From Undibacterium paludis (GTDB lineage: Bacteria; Pseudomonadota; Gammaproteobacteria; Burkholderiales; Burkholderiaceae_D), in contig NZ_JAKZHX010000015.1 of NCBI RefSeq assembly GCF_022568815.1, positions 1 through 64,000 on the forward strand: a stretch of 64,000 nt of DNA. The letters are read 5' to 3'. The notes below the pieces were generated by a model, which made no database searches, was not told where the DNA came from, and saw nothing but the letters and a program-made list of their open reading frames with translations. This document shows positions 8,873 to 18,321 of the stretch, one piece after another (positions within the stretch are counted from its first letter, which is position 1; every line of letters starts with the position of its first letter). The translations under genes and the position numbers were made by a program.

Positions 8873-8904
8873 ATGGCAGGAGGTGTTGCTCCTGCCATTT
8901 TTTA
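8873..8904. other. Hairpin between two small T3SS-island genes
   Basis: ATGGCAGGAG (8873-8882) and CTCCTGCCAT (8889-8898) pair perfectly. A T-run follows on the plus strand only, so for the minus-strand genes it is not a normal terminator. It may separate the expression levels of the 76- and 66-residue genes by RNA processing. Confidence 0.5.
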
Positions 8905-8938
8905 ATGCGGGTGAAGCAAGAGTGCAAATCAGGCGAAC

Positions 8939-9169
8939 TTACTGGCCAATTGCACTGCCCATCATTGCACCACCTTTTTTACGCAATTCATTGAGCGCCT
9001 TGATACAGTCAAGAATCATGTTGCACAGAGCTGCGGTCTCTGCATTTTTTGCCTGTATGGCGGTGGTCCTGAGCATGTTCTCACGTTGTTGTGCGGCGAT
9101 GGCTTCCTGGGCGGCCATGTTTGCCGCCGAATCGGCAATACTTGCTCCTGCAATTGCTGCTGCTGGCAT
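8939..9169 (-). CDS. Small Ala-rich helical protein (76 aa), candidate T3SS needle/pilus-like or secreted subunit
   Basis: The ATG at 9169 has AGGAG six bases upstream and yields MPAAAIAGASIADSAANMAAQ and onward, 76 residues, Ala-rich and helical. Its last 37 residues are about 60 percent identical by eye to the C-terminus of the 268-residue protein at 52752-53558 (shared ILD-IKA-NEL-KKGG...AIG). Small Ala-rich helical proteins under HrpL control are typical of Hrp pilus subunits, which polymerise the extracellular conduit. That role is inference only. An hrp-box-like promoter lies at 9224-9251 on the same strand. Confidence 0.65.
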   Translation of the reverse strand: MPAAAIAGASIADSAANMAAQEAIAAQQRENMLRTTAIQAKNAETAALCNMILDCIKALNELRKKGGAMMGSAIGQ

Positions 9170-9223
9170 AATCAACTCCTTTAGTCAGATTGAAAAATAT
9201 CGATTTACTGCGGACTGCCTACT

Positions 9224-9251
9224 TGAGTAGTTTGAAGCATCATGCAGTTCC
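9224..9251 (-). promoter_or_regulatory. hrp-box-like ECF promoter (minus strand)
   Basis: Read on the minus strand: GGAACT (9251-9246), 15 bases, CTACTCA (9230-9224). It matches the HrpL consensus GGAACC-N15/16-CCACNNA at 11 of the 13 positions compared (as CYACNNA). It lies 55 bp upstream of the 76-residue gene. Confidence 0.7.
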
Positions 9252-9263
9252 ACGCAGACGCTG

Positions 9264-9827
9264 TCAGCAGAACTGTTGCTTGACACTGGACCTGACGCGT
9301 GACACCCGTGAACGCACCGTACCTATCGGTATGTCCAGTTCTGTCGCAGCATCCTGATAACTGTTATCACCATCCAGCACAGATTCGAAGGTAAGACGTA
9401 TTTTCTCCGGCAGGTTTTCCATCATGTTGTTCACCTTGTCGAGCATTTCGCGATTTTCTATGATGCGGCTTGGGTCAGAAAATTCATCAACCTGCATTTC
9501 AAGGACGTTTTCGTCAACAAAATCAAGCTGACACGAATAGCGTTTGCGCACATGGCTGCGAGCAAGGTTCAATGCGATGCCGAACAACCAGGTGGAAGGT
9601 TTGGACATGCCACTGAATCGCTCGGCGGATCGCAGCGCCTCAATGAAAGTATTCTGAGTAACGTCTTCTGCATCTTCTTCATTGCGCAGATATCTGCGGA
9701 CAAATCGCAGAACGTGCTGGTGATGGTCAAGGAATAATTTCTCGACATTTACATTGGCTGAAGCAGTAATCCCATTTGAAGAAATAACAGATGCTGTATC
9801 TGTTTCATGAAATTCAAAATTGTCCAT
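9264..9827 (-). CDS. ECF RNA polymerase sigma factor, HrpL-like
   Basis: From the ATG at 9827 (AAAGGGTGACT upstream) the product is 187 residues. Sigma region 2 is seen as FLDHHQHVLRFVRRYLRNEEDAEDVTQNTFIEAL followed by STWLFGIALN. Region 4 is seen as LPEKIRLTFESVLDGDNSYQDAATELDIPIGTVRSRVSRVR (both listed with internal breaks in mind). Group IV sigma factors of the HrpL type activate T3SS promoters in Hrp1 systems. The seven hrp-box-like sites in this window, all at T3SS-related genes, make that role likely here. No anti-sigma gene is adjacent. Confidence 0.85.
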   Translation of the reverse strand: MDNFEFHETDTASVISSNGITASANVNVEKLFLDHHQHVLRFVRRYLRNEEDAEDVTQNTFIEALRSAERFSGMSKPSTWLFGIALNLARSHVRKRYSCQLDFVDENVLEMQVDEFSDPSRIIENREMLDKVNNMMENLPEKIRLTFESVLDGDNSYQDAATELDIPIGTVRSRVSRVRSSVKQQFC

Positions 9828-9957
9828 AGTCACCCTTTCGAAGCAGATTGTGTTCATCTTGAACATGGCGCAAGAGCAGGTCATCTGTACTTTGCGTGGG
9901 ACGGACAATAGCAAAGCGAAGAGGGTAAAAATCACTTCGATGAGATTTGATGAGACA

Positions 9958-9976
9958 TTGAAAATTGTTGAGATTT
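9958..9976 (+). promoter_or_regulatory. TTGA(G/A) direct-repeat element, copy 1
   Basis: TTGAAAATTGTTGAGATTT has two TTGA(A/G) repeats exactly 10 bp apart. The same arrangement recurs at 33153-33172 and 44636-44655. It lies in the divergent interval between the sigma-factor gene and the GNAT-like gene. Direct repeats at helical-turn spacing suit an OmpR-type regulator. Confidence 0.5.
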
Positions 9977-10001
9977 AGTTTTTTGTTTCCACGTAAATCC
10001 G

Positions 10002-10029
10002 GGAACTTCTGTGCTTGGGAAAATACTTA
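10002..10029 (+). promoter_or_regulatory. hrp-box-like ECF promoter
   Basis: GGAACT (10002-10007), 15 bases, ATACTTA (10023-10029). It differs from the C(C/T)ACNNA half at one position. The GNAT-like gene starts 102 bp downstream. Confidence 0.55.
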
Positions 10030-10131
10030 TCGACCATCCTGCCTGGTGCGGATAATTCTTGAGGCAATAGCGCACGGCGCTGCTGTTTCCACAGGAGAAT
10101 CTCAGAATATGCGCGGAGAAAGGAAGCTATC

Positions 10132-10647
10132 TTGAACAGATTATGCTTGGCAGACAGTGCTGATCTGGCTGTTTATTTTGATGCCGATACGCGTCGCTAT
10201 TCGCAAGACTGGTTTGAAAAAAACGGATTGACGCTGGAAAGATTTGTAGCACGTTTTCATCAATCCCCCTCACTTGGCTTTGTTTGTGATGGTCAGCAAT
10301 TTGGTGGACTCATCATCGATAACGGGGAACTGCATCTGGCAATTCTGCCGGAATTCCAGGGACGCTGGAGCCTGCTGATACCCGACATCCTGGACTGGAT
10401 ATTTTCTCATCACGATCCCATTTTTTGTCGGGCAGAACACGATAACGAGCTTTGTCTGCAATTCGCCAGGCGCATGGGCTGGAAGCTCGTCGACAAAGAC
10501 GAGCACTATTATTTCTTTGCCGGCAAGGCCGAATGGATACCGGCAAACCTGCAGCGTCGGTGCAGAAAAAATCAACACGACAGACAAAGAAAAAGGCCAG
10601 ATAGCAGACTGAGTGAAAACAGCACCGGCAAGGCCGCTTGCGAATGA
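10132..10647 (+). CDS. GNAT-fold acetyltransferase-like protein
   Basis: The 171-residue product starts at a TTG preceded by AGGAAG. Its centre reads ELHLAILPEFQGRW, then about 25 residues later IFCRAEHDNELCLQFARRMGWK. That is the layout of GNAT motif A (a Pro-x-Gln-Gly-type pyrophosphate loop) and motif B (Asn with an aromatic Gly-Trp-Lys end). The C-terminus is Arg/Lys-rich. An hrp-box-like site lies upstream, so it is probably part of the T3SS regulon. It could modify a secretion component or itself be secreted. Substrate unknown. Confidence 0.6.
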   Translation: MNRLCLADSADLAVYFDADTRRYSQDWFEKNGLTLERFVARFHQSPSLGFVCDGQQFGGLIIDNGELHLAILPEFQGRWSLLIPDILDWIFSHHDPIFCRAEHDNELCLQFARRMGWKLVDKDEHYYFFAGKAEWIPANLQRRCRKNQHDRQRKRPDSRLSENSTGKAACE

Positions 10648-10660
10648 AAGAGCATGGCCT

Positions 10661-10688
10661 GGAACCGAAATATCAGACCGGGCACTCA
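10661..10688 (+). promoter_or_regulatory. hrp-box-like ECF promoter
   Basis: GGAACC (10661-10666), 15 bases, GCACTCA (10682-10688). The -35 half is perfect and the -10 half has one mismatch to CCACNNA. The next ATG with a ribosome site is 78 bp downstream at 10766. Confidence 0.7.
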
Positions 10689-10765
10689 ACATTGCAGACA
10701 GCCACACTGATCAAGCAGGCGCTGCAACAAAGATCATCCCTCAACATCAACGACAAAGGACGACC

Positions 10766-11098
10766 ATGGCAACGGCAGATGGACAAGAAATAGTTATCAC
10801 TCAATGGATCAACAATCTCACTGAAGAAAAGACCGTGCAATTGTCCAACGGGATACTCTTCAAAAGCAGTTACGACATCTGTAAGAACTGCACAACCAAC
10901 TACATGCTCAGTACTGACAACGAAATCCTGACCTTGCAGGAAATCAGTACACCAGGCAACCACACGGCACGCAGTATCGAAAGGCTGGACGAATTGTTGG
11001 CCATACCTGACGAGATCGAAAATATTCGCGATCGCGCCCTGCAGGATTCTGCGGGTGAGATTCCATCCAGTACAACAGAATTTGAGCAGACACATTAA
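10766..11098 (+). CDS. Unknown T3SS-regulon protein (110 aa)
   Basis: The ATG at 10766 has AAAGGA upstream and lies just after an hrp-box-like site. The longer in-frame reading from 10613 would cover that promoter and the end of the previous gene, so I prefer the short form. The protein is hydrophilic, mixed helix/strand, with a CKNC pair near residue 45 and an acidic Ser/Thr-rich C-terminus. I recognise no family. A T3SS chaperone or effector is possible from context only. Confidence 0.6.
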   Translation: MATADGQEIVITQWINNLTEEKTVQLSNGILFKSSYDICKNCTTNYMLSTDNEILTLQEISTPGNHTARSIERLDELLAIPDEIENIRDRALQDSAGEIPSSTTEFEQTH

Positions 11099-11198
11099 GC
11101 GCAAATTTTGCTTGTCATGATGCGGGTAAGAACGGCGATTGTGCCTGTTCGAACTTGCATCCATTTAAATCAACTGCAATCCTTTATAGGAGAGAGAT

Positions 11199-12332
<1,134 letters not shown>

Positions 12333-12464
12333 TTTTCTGAGTAAAAACTGATTTCATTCACTGTATATAGTAAATCACGTATTCATTTGAGTATTTAACT
12401 TTTTTGCGTCACCTTTAACCTCACTTTTAACAATCTTTCAGTCTACCTCTTACAGGAGAAATTC

Positions 12465-12626
12465 ATGAATATCGCCGCTTCCAATCCTATTATCAGCTCC
12501 ACCAAAGATATCAACCCCTGCCCGGCTGCGGCGGTGCAGCCACCGTCCGGACATGGCGCTACTGCCTCTGCCAATGAACAAGCGCCAGTGCCTGTCCAGC
12601 AACAACCCAATGACATCAAGGGCTAA
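12465..12626 (+). CDS. Small Pro/Ala/Gln-rich protein (53 aa)
   Basis: A short ORF starting MNIAASNPIISSTKDINPCP and ending QQQPNDIKG, with a strong AGGAGAA ribosome site. The composition (Ser, Pro, Ala, Gln, no hydrophobic core) is that of an unstructured peptide. It resembles in style the 50-residue gene at 54324. It lies between the Thr-Pro repeat gene and sctW. A small secreted T3SS substrate is a guess; family not recognised. Confidence 0.55.
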   Translation: MNIAASNPIISSTKDINPCPAAAVQPPSGHGATASANEQAPVPVQQQPNDIKG

Positions 12627-12631
12627 ATGCT

Positions 12632-12658
12632 AGCACTGCCCCGTTACGGGGCAGTGCT
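12632..12658 (+). other. Very strong hairpin after the 53-aa gene
   Basis: AGCACTGCCCCG and CGGGGCAGTGCT pair perfectly around TTA (12+3+12). No T-run follows, so it may be an RNA-processing or partial-termination signal ahead of the sctW operon. Confidence 0.6.
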
Positions 12659-12823
12659 GATAAATGCTGTAGGCAGACAATCCCATGCCATAAACAGGAA
12701 GGGATTGTTTGTTAAGCAGATCGGCTCTTCTGTCAGTTGGAGTAAAAAAATGACCAAGGCACGTCTATGCCGAATGAAAAAACTGCAGTGATCCCACAAT
12801 GAATTGCCTATCCAATTTCAGAT

Positions 12824-14116
12824 ATGGATGCCTCCAATCAAATTAATTTGTCGCATGCATGGGCAGGCTTGCAGCGTGCCCAGATGTTGCATCACAAAAG
12901 CCAGGGCGGTGCTGACAGCAGTCTCTCCAGCATGTCGCTGGCAGAATTTCATCAGCAGGCCGGAGTGCATCAGTTTGCACCACCACCCTTGCGGCGGATG
13001 ACACTGGCTGATCGTCTGCCCTTGAACCGGCGTCAGCCGGTCAGGAGCCAGAGTGCGCTGAAGCTGGAAGATAATGATGAAAGCGATCTTTCCATCGCGG
13101 CCAGCAGCCTGATAGGGCGCATACAGGAAGAAGATCAGTCTGTGCTGAGGGAATCCCTGGAACGGGAATATGATGCACTGGAACGCCATACCCTGTTCAG
13201 GGAAGTGCTTGAGCGATTGAATGACGCTCATTCTAAGGGACAAGATACTGCCCAGGCAGGGTCGCAAGTCAAGAAATGGCTGGCTGAACTGGAGCAACAG
13301 CATGGCGAGAGCCTGAGTGCGGCCAGGCAGCAGCAAGACCAGTTCCAGCGCGTACTCGGTAGTTTGCTGGGACCGGTGTCGAACGGAAAAGAATTGAGTC
13401 TCGCTTCAGTACGCGCGAACTTGAATAATACCCCCATGGGCGGTAAAGAGATGGCATTGAGCCCGGCAGGGCTGGCACATGCTTTACGCCAGCGTTTTGG
13501 CGATGACTTCTTTATGCGCGGGCTGGCTGAACTGCGCAATCATATGGCTTCGAGCTTTCGTCACAACCCTGCATATAGCCCCGGGCCACGGCTGTGGCTA
13601 TCGATGAATGACAGCAAGAGTTTTTTTACTGTACAAAGCTGCTTTTCATTTGCTGCCAGCCTGCGACAGGATATATCTCTTAACCTGGGTGTCGCTGTCA
13701 AGGCAAGTCAGGTCGACGTGACTTTAGGTCTACTGAGTGTGTTTGATGCCAGGAAGATGAAGGCAACAGAAATGGCTTCAGTCCTGGTGGAATTCCAGTC
13801 TTTGACGAACCTGCAGAAAATGCGTTTGTTTGGTTTGATGGAGAGGACGATAGCCGCTTTCCCTATGAGTTTCTGGCAAAGTGATTCTTACAGCCAGCGA
13901 CTGACAATACTTGACGAATTCAGAAATGCTGCACTGGCATTCGCGCTGGAAAGTACACATTCCCGCGAGGTGCAGCTTGAAGAGCTTATGCGTGCCCGAC
14001 TGCGGCGAAAAAAATCGCAGCAAGACCAGAGGCAAGGCGGGCAAGAACATGAAGAAGAGCACTATAAGGAAGAACATCATAAGGAAGAGGAGGACGCATC
14101 ATGCGTGAAACCTTGA
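12824..14116 (+). CDS. sctW: T3SS gatekeeper SctW (HrpJ/YopN/InvE family)
   Basis: This 430-residue protein has a low-complexity N-terminal secretion-like region. A helical core typical of the HrpJ/YopN gatekeepers follows (LIGRIQEEDQSVLRE, then GKEMALSPAGLAHALRQRFGDDFFMRGLAELRN). The C-terminus is a Glu/His/Lys-rich tail (HEEEHYKEEHHKEEE). Gatekeepers control the switch from translocator to effector export at the SctV ring. It opens the large operon, as hrpJ does before hrcV in Pseudomonas. The ribosome site before the ATG is weak. Its stop overlaps the next start by 16 bp. Confidence 0.85.
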   Translation: MDASNQINLSHAWAGLQRAQMLHHKSQGGADSSLSSMSLAEFHQQAGVHQFAPPPLRRMTLADRLPLNRRQPVRSQSALKLEDNDESDLSIAASSLIGRIQEEDQSVLRESLEREYDALERHTLFREVLERLNDAHSKGQDTAQAGSQVKKWLAELEQQHGESLSAARQQQDQFQRVLGSLLGPVSNGKELSLASVRANLNNTPMGGKEMALSPAGLAHALRQRFGDDFFMRGLAELRNHMASSFRHNPAYSPGPRLWLSMNDSKSFFTVQSCFSFAASLRQDISLNLGVAVKASQVDVTLGLLSVFDARKMKATEMASVLVEFQSLTNLQKMRLFGLMERTIAAFPMSFWQSDSYSQRLTILDEFRNAALAFALESTHSREVQLEELMRARLRRKKSQQDQRQGGQEHEEEHYKEEHHKEEEDASCVKP

Positions 14117-14433
14117 CCCGTATCATTTTTCAGGCTGTGCAGGAACAGCAAGTCATGATGATGTCGCTGAGTGATGGGCTGGTTGTGTTTGCCTATCCCG
14201 CTACAGAAAAAGTTTTGCTTGGTCTGGGACTGGGACGCGATGAAGTACACCGGGTAAACAGCACGGAGCTGTTGAAGAAACGCGGCAGCAACATGTCCCG
14301 CTACGGACAATGGCGGCCAGTCAGTTTTGTCGATGGCGCTATTTACGTTGTCTGTGATCTGGGTGTGCCGGACGAAGTTGTTTGTGCCAGGTATGCAGAA
14401 GATCTCACCGTCGCGAAGGAGTTATTCACATGA
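14101..14433 (+). CDS. Small T3SS operon protein between SctW and SctX-like (110 aa)
   Basis: It starts at an ATG with GAGGAGG upstream, inside the end of sctW. The sequence MRETLTRIIFQAVQEQQVMM suggests a helical N-terminus, followed by mixed strand and helix. In Yersinia-type operons, TyeA and the SycN chaperone occupy the place after the gatekeeper. By position this may be a gatekeeper partner, but the sequence does not let me choose. Its stop overlaps the next gene by four bases (ATGA). Confidence 0.6.
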   Translation: MRETLTRIIFQAVQEQQVMMMSLSDGLVVFAYPATEKVLLGLGLGRDEVHRVNSTELLKKRGSNMSRYGQWRPVSFVDGAIYVVCDLGVPDEVVCARYAEDLTVAKELFT

Positions 14434-14849
14434 ATTCCATTGTCTTGCAGCGGGGCAGGTTGACACATACCGATGTCGGCGAGTTCGGCGATGTCAGTCC
14501 CGTTACACCGGTGTCAGTGACCACCCGTCAACTCATGCCTGGTGAATTGCAGGCATCTTTGCCAGCCATTCATGAGCAGGAGCATACGGTGAGTACCTGT
14601 CTGAGGCAGGCACTTGGGCCTTATCTGACAAACGCCAACCCGGCCTGGACATCAGGGGCAGTGCCGCGCATGCGTGCATTACAAAGACGCCTCCTGAGTT
14701 TTGCATTGAGTCAACCGGAAGATGAGCGCATGCCAGTGCTGGAGGGTATCAATATTGTTGAGTCTGCGATCGGCTTTCGATTGCGCCTGGCCCAGATGGA
14801 TATGCAGGCCCCTGTTTGCGATACTGTTGATGAGGAATATAAATCATGA
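14430..14849 (+). CDS. SctX-like T3SS protein
   Basis: A 139-residue product from the ATG at 14430 (AAGGAG, 8 bp). The N-terminus is unstructured and Thr/Val-rich, and the C-terminal half is helical (PRMRALQRRLLSFALSQPEDE, then INIVESAIGFRLRL). YscX of Yersinia has the same layout and lies in the same place before YscY and SctV; it is an early secreted protein. The assignment rests on position and architecture more than on residues. Confidence 0.5.
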   Translation: MNSIVLQRGRLTHTDVGEFGDVSPVTPVSVTTRQLMPGELQASLPAIHEQEHTVSTCLRQALGPYLTNANPAWTSGAVPRMRALQRRLLSFALSQPEDERMPVLEGINIVESAIGFRLRLAQMDMQAPVCDTVDEEYKS

Positions 14850-15163
14850 AGCGACCCCGTAAGCAGTCGGTTCCGCTGGATGAAGATCTGTTACTTGCAA
14901 TTGGCCTGATCTGGGGGCTGGTGCAGCAGACACAACTGGAACCCGCCCGGCAATTGTTGCGTGTCTGTCTTTCGGTGTGGCCCGATGATGAACATCTTTG
15001 GTTGATGGCGAGTCTGGTGCAAATCGAATTGGAGGGAGAGCTCGACTTGCCGCACCATCAGTTCTTACGACAATGCCGATATCAGGCCGTCGCAGCAGTT
15101 TTGCTGAGACGGGCTGCAGCCTTCCATACGTTCATGAAAGAGGAGCATGATCATGTTGAATAG
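14846..15163 (+). CDS. SctY-like TPR chaperone
   Basis: A 105-residue helical protein with a TPR-like segment (LLLAIGLIWGLVQQTQLEPA, then LLRVCLSVWPDDEHLWLMAS). YscY is a small TPR chaperone that binds YscX and SctV. The gene overlaps its neighbour on each side (ATGA with the previous, 11 bp with sctV), indicating translational coupling. The fit to SctY comes from the TPR pattern and the X-Y-V order. Confidence 0.55.
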   Translation: MKRPRKQSVPLDEDLLLAIGLIWGLVQQTQLEPARQLLRVCLSVWPDDEHLWLMASLVQIELEGELDLPHHQFLRQCRYQAVAAVLLRRAAAFHTFMKEEHDHVE

Positions 15164-17246
15164 CATTGCCATGTTGCTCAATCATTTTGCCGCAAAAATT
15201 GCACAGCGTGCAGAATTGCTGGCAGCGACGGTGGTCATTGCCATCGTGCTCATGCTGGTCTTGCCCATGCCGGTATGGTTGCTGGACATACTTATCGCCA
15301 TCAATCTCTGTACAGCGGGTCTGATGGTTGTGGTGTCCATGTATATGCCAGGGCCGACGGCATTTTCTACCTTTCCTACAGTATTGTTGCTGACAACATT
15401 GTTCAGGCTGGCGCTGGAAGTGGCGACTACCCGCCAAATTCTGCTGGAGGCAAATGCCGGCCATATTGTAGAAACTTTCGGTAACTTTGTTGTGGGCGGC
15501 AATCTGGTAGTTGGCCTCGTGGTTTTTCTGATACTTACGGTGGTGCAGTTCATTGTCATCACCAAGGGTTCAGAACGCGTATCAGAAGTGGCTGCCCGTT
15601 TTTCCCTCGATGCCATGCCAGGCAAACAAATGTCGATAGACAGTGATCTGCGTGCTGGCATACTGACAGCGGAAGAAGCAAAAAGCAAGCGCGCCGGCCT
15701 TGGCAAAGAAAGTCAATTGCACGGAGCGATGGACGGCGCCATGAAATTCGTCAAGGGTGACGCCATCGCCGGCATCTTTATCGTTGCCGTCAATCTGATC
15801 GGCGGTATATCCATTGGCGTCTTGCAGCATGACATGCCGGCTGGTGACGCCATGCGTGTGTATTCTGTGCTGTCGATTGGCGATGCCCTGATTGCGCAGA
15901 TTCCGGCCCTGCTGATTTCTTTGGCTGCTGGCATGATTACGACACGTATTACCAATGACGATCAGCACGATACAGGAGCCAGCAGCAATATAGGCCAGGA
16001 TATTGTGGCGGAATTGTTCAAAGAACCCAAGGCGCTGCTGACAGCTGCTGCAATCATGCTCATCTTTGGTCTTATCCCTGGTATGCCGACGACAGTGTTC
16101 GTCATGCTGTCCTTGCTGCTTGCGGGGGGAGGGCTGCTTGGTTTGCTCAAGCCCGGCATAGAAATGGAAATGCGAAAACGTCAGGCTGAAGCGGATCAGA
16201 ATAATGCAAAAATCGTCGACCTGACCACTTTTTCGGCGACCAAGCCTTTTCTCGTCAGAATGTCTGACCATCCAGATGACATCCGGCATACCGAGAGTAT
16301 TTCTACTGCCGTACGCATCATGCGTAACGGAATTCTGGAACACAAGGGCATCCCTGATCTGCAAGCCATTGCCTTTGAAGTCCGTCCGACGGTCCCCGCT
16401 GGACGTATACAGTTTCTGATGTCCGAGGTGCCGCTGATTGATGTTGAAATCAAGGCAGGCTGGGCGGCTACGACCGAAAATCTTGAACGCATGCTGGAGC
16501 TGGGCTTTGAAGCGACTGAAGAAAAACTCGTTGGTACACGTCGCCAACGAGTATGGGTCAAGGTTACGGACAGGCAGGCTCTGGAAGAGCTGGGAATACG
16601 TTACATGATGTGGGAAGACGTTTTTGCTTCCGACATCGAAGTTGAAATGCTGAGAAATTGCCAGATGTTTGTTGGCGTGCATGAAGTCCAGCGGTTCATG
16701 CGCTGGGCTGACAGACGTTTCCCTGAACTTGGCAAGGAACTGGCGAAAGTCGTCACTTTACCGAGATTGACTGATGTCATACAGCGGCTGGCAAGGGAGG
16801 GAGTGGCCTTACGTAACGCCCGGCTCTTGTTGGAAACCATCCTGGAATGGTCACAAAAAGAGCGTGATCCTGACATCGTTGCAGACTATGTTCGGCTGGC
16901 CCTGAAGAGACAATTGTGCCATGAGGTGGCACGTGACGGTCTCATCGAGGTTGTCTTGCTTTCACCTGAAGTGGAAGACACCATTCGCAGTGCACTCAGG
17001 CAAACCAACCAGGGTAATTACCTGGATCTTGACCCTGAAGTCGAACAGGACTTGCTGGACAAGCTGGGGGATTTGTCCGGTACCGGTGGGACGCCTGCTG
17101 CACCACCAGTTCTGGTGACGGCAGCCGACATTCGCAGAGCCGTCAGGCGCCTGATCGAGGAAGAATTTTTTTCTGTGCCGGTATTCGCATTTTCTGAACT
17201 GACCCAGCACTCGCGTGTACAGCCGGTTGGCATGATAGAACTTTGA
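15153..17246 (+). CDS. sctV: T3SS export gate protein SctV (FHIPEP family)
   Basis: The ATG at 15153 has AGGAG seven bases upstream, giving 697 residues; an ATG at 15147 is too close to it. The N-terminal half has about eight membrane helices and the FHIPEP-family core (GPTAFSTFPTVLLLTTLFRLALEVATTR in segments, SLDAMPGKQMSIDSDLRAG, GAMDGAMKFVKGDAIAG). The C-terminal half is the soluble domain that forms the nonameric ring receiving chaperone-substrate complexes. Length is usual for SctV. It is HrcV by position after the gatekeeper. Confidence 0.95.
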   Translation: MLNSIAMLLNHFAAKIAQRAELLAATVVIAIVLMLVLPMPVWLLDILIAINLCTAGLMVVVSMYMPGPTAFSTFPTVLLLTTLFRLALEVATTRQILLEANAGHIVETFGNFVVGGNLVVGLVVFLILTVVQFIVITKGSERVSEVAARFSLDAMPGKQMSIDSDLRAGILTAEEAKSKRAGLGKESQLHGAMDGAMKFVKGDAIAGIFIVAVNLIGGISIGVLQHDMPAGDAMRVYSVLSIGDALIAQIPALLISLAAGMITTRITNDDQHDTGASSNIGQDIVAELFKEPKALLTAAAIMLIFGLIPGMPTTVFVMLSLLLAGGGLLGLLKPGIEMEMRKRQAEADQNNAKIVDLTTFSATKPFLVRMSDHPDDIRHTESISTAVRIMRNGILEHKGIPDLQAIAFEVRPTVPAGRIQFLMSEVPLIDVEIKAGWAATTENLERMLELGFEATEEKLVGTRRQRVWVKVTDRQALEELGIRYMMWEDVFASDIEVEMLRNCQMFVGVHEVQRFMRWADRRFPELGKELAKVVTLPRLTDVIQRLAREGVALRNARLLLETILEWSQKERDPDIVADYVRLALKRQLCHEVARDGLIEVVLLSPEVEDTIRSALRQTNQGNYLDLDPEVEQDLLDKLGDLSGTGGTPAAPPVLVTAADIRRAVRRLIEEEFFSVPVFAFSELTQHSRVQPVGMIEL

Positions 17247-17331
17247 GAATGTACCTGAGAAGATAGATTGGAACTCCAACTGCCAGCGTGATAACTCACT
17301 GGTAATGAATTGAAATCTTCAAGGAGCAAGC

Positions 17332-18321
17332 ATGCTGGAATTACGTGTATACACCGGGTTGCATCGTGGAGCGACCATTCCGCTGGGGGATGAGTCACTC
17401 AGCCTTGGTTCTGGAGAGGACGCTGATATAGTCCTGGTTGACCCGGGAATCAGTGCCTTGCACGCCCGGCTTGAATTGCAGGGAGGGACATGGTTGTTGC
17501 GCTCTCAAGAAGGGAAATTGTATGCAGAGCAAGAGGCGCAGCAGCAGACAGAAGTGTACCTGGAGCCGGGGGATTTCGCCTGCCTGGAAGATGTCTGGAT
17601 AGGGTTGGCATGGTCTGGAGATGGTTGGCAGGCGGCACCCAAAAAGCAGCAGGAAAAGGCTGTGGTACACAGCGACGTGTCACCAGGAGCGGCTGATTTT
17701 TCAGAGGACCCGATTGCAAAAGGGGGCACTAAGCCGCGGTCTTCGCGACGGATCAGGCGTTCCGCTACCTTGGCAGCAGTTGTCGCCGTGGTACTGTCTG
17801 CGGCAGCAGCCTATGCTATGACCGGAAGACCAGCCGCCGATCAGATCAACACACAGACCAGGCTCCAGATCAGTCCCGGACTTTCACCCGAACTTGAGCC
17901 GGCATCAACACAGGAGCAGATGGAAAAACATCCCGAGAGCCTGGCCGAACTGCAAATGCTGCTAAGGAAAAAACTGACGGAAGCCGATCTGATGAAATAC
18001 GTGGATTTGCAACTGAGTCCCGAACTGTGGGAAGTCAGGGCCGATCTCAATGCCGAGCAGGGAGCGACCCTGGATCGTATCCTGGAAAAATTCCGGCAGG
18101 AACATACACTGGGCATTCCCATCAATTCGCATGTGGTCAATACAGAGCAAATGCTGCCTTTCAAAATCAGGCAAGTTATTTCCGGCAAGAATGCCAGCCT
18201 GGTGACTGAAGACGGTCAGCGTTTCTTCGTTGGTGAAGAGTACAGGGGAATACGCCTGCTCGGTATTGAGGACAACAAGATCAGTTTGCTGGGTAAGCGA
18301 AAAATCGAGATGAACTGGTGA
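17332..18321 (+). CDS. sctD: T3SS inner-membrane ring protein SctD (HrpQ-like), copy 1
   Basis: This 329-residue protein has an FHA-like cytoplasmic N-terminus (MLELRVYTGLHRGATIPLGD, LSLGSGEDADIVL). A single membrane helix follows near residues 146-162, then a periplasmic part with ring-building motifs ending LPFKIRQVISGKNASLVTEDGQ. SctD forms the outer part of the inner-membrane ring with SctJ. AAGGAGCAAGC precedes the ATG. A shorter paralogue with the same start and end motifs is at 45266-46189. Its stop overlaps sctN. Confidence 0.88.
   Translation: MLELRVYTGLHRGATIPLGDESLSLGSGEDADIVLVDPGISALHARLELQGGTWLLRSQEGKLYAEQEAQQQTEVYLEPGDFACLEDVWIGLAWSGDGWQAAPKKQQEKAVVHSDVSPGAADFSEDPIAKGGTKPRSSRRIRRSATLAAVVAVVLSAAAAYAMTGRPAADQINTQTRLQISPGLSPELEPASTQEQMEKHPESLAELQMLLRKKLTEADLMKYVDLQLSPELWEVRADLNAEQGATLDRILEKFRQEHTLGIPINSHVVNTEQMLPFKIRQVISGKNASLVTEDGQRFFVGEEYRGIRLLGIEDNKISLLGKRKIEMNW

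Noticed and set aside
11150-11190. Possible hrp-box-like site before the Thr-Pro repeat gene
   Set aside because: CGAACT-N15-CAACTGC has three mismatches to the others; too weak to list.
12750-12791. 13-codon reading frame before sctW resembling a leader peptide
   Set aside because: No attenuator structure follows and the peptide has no biased codons.
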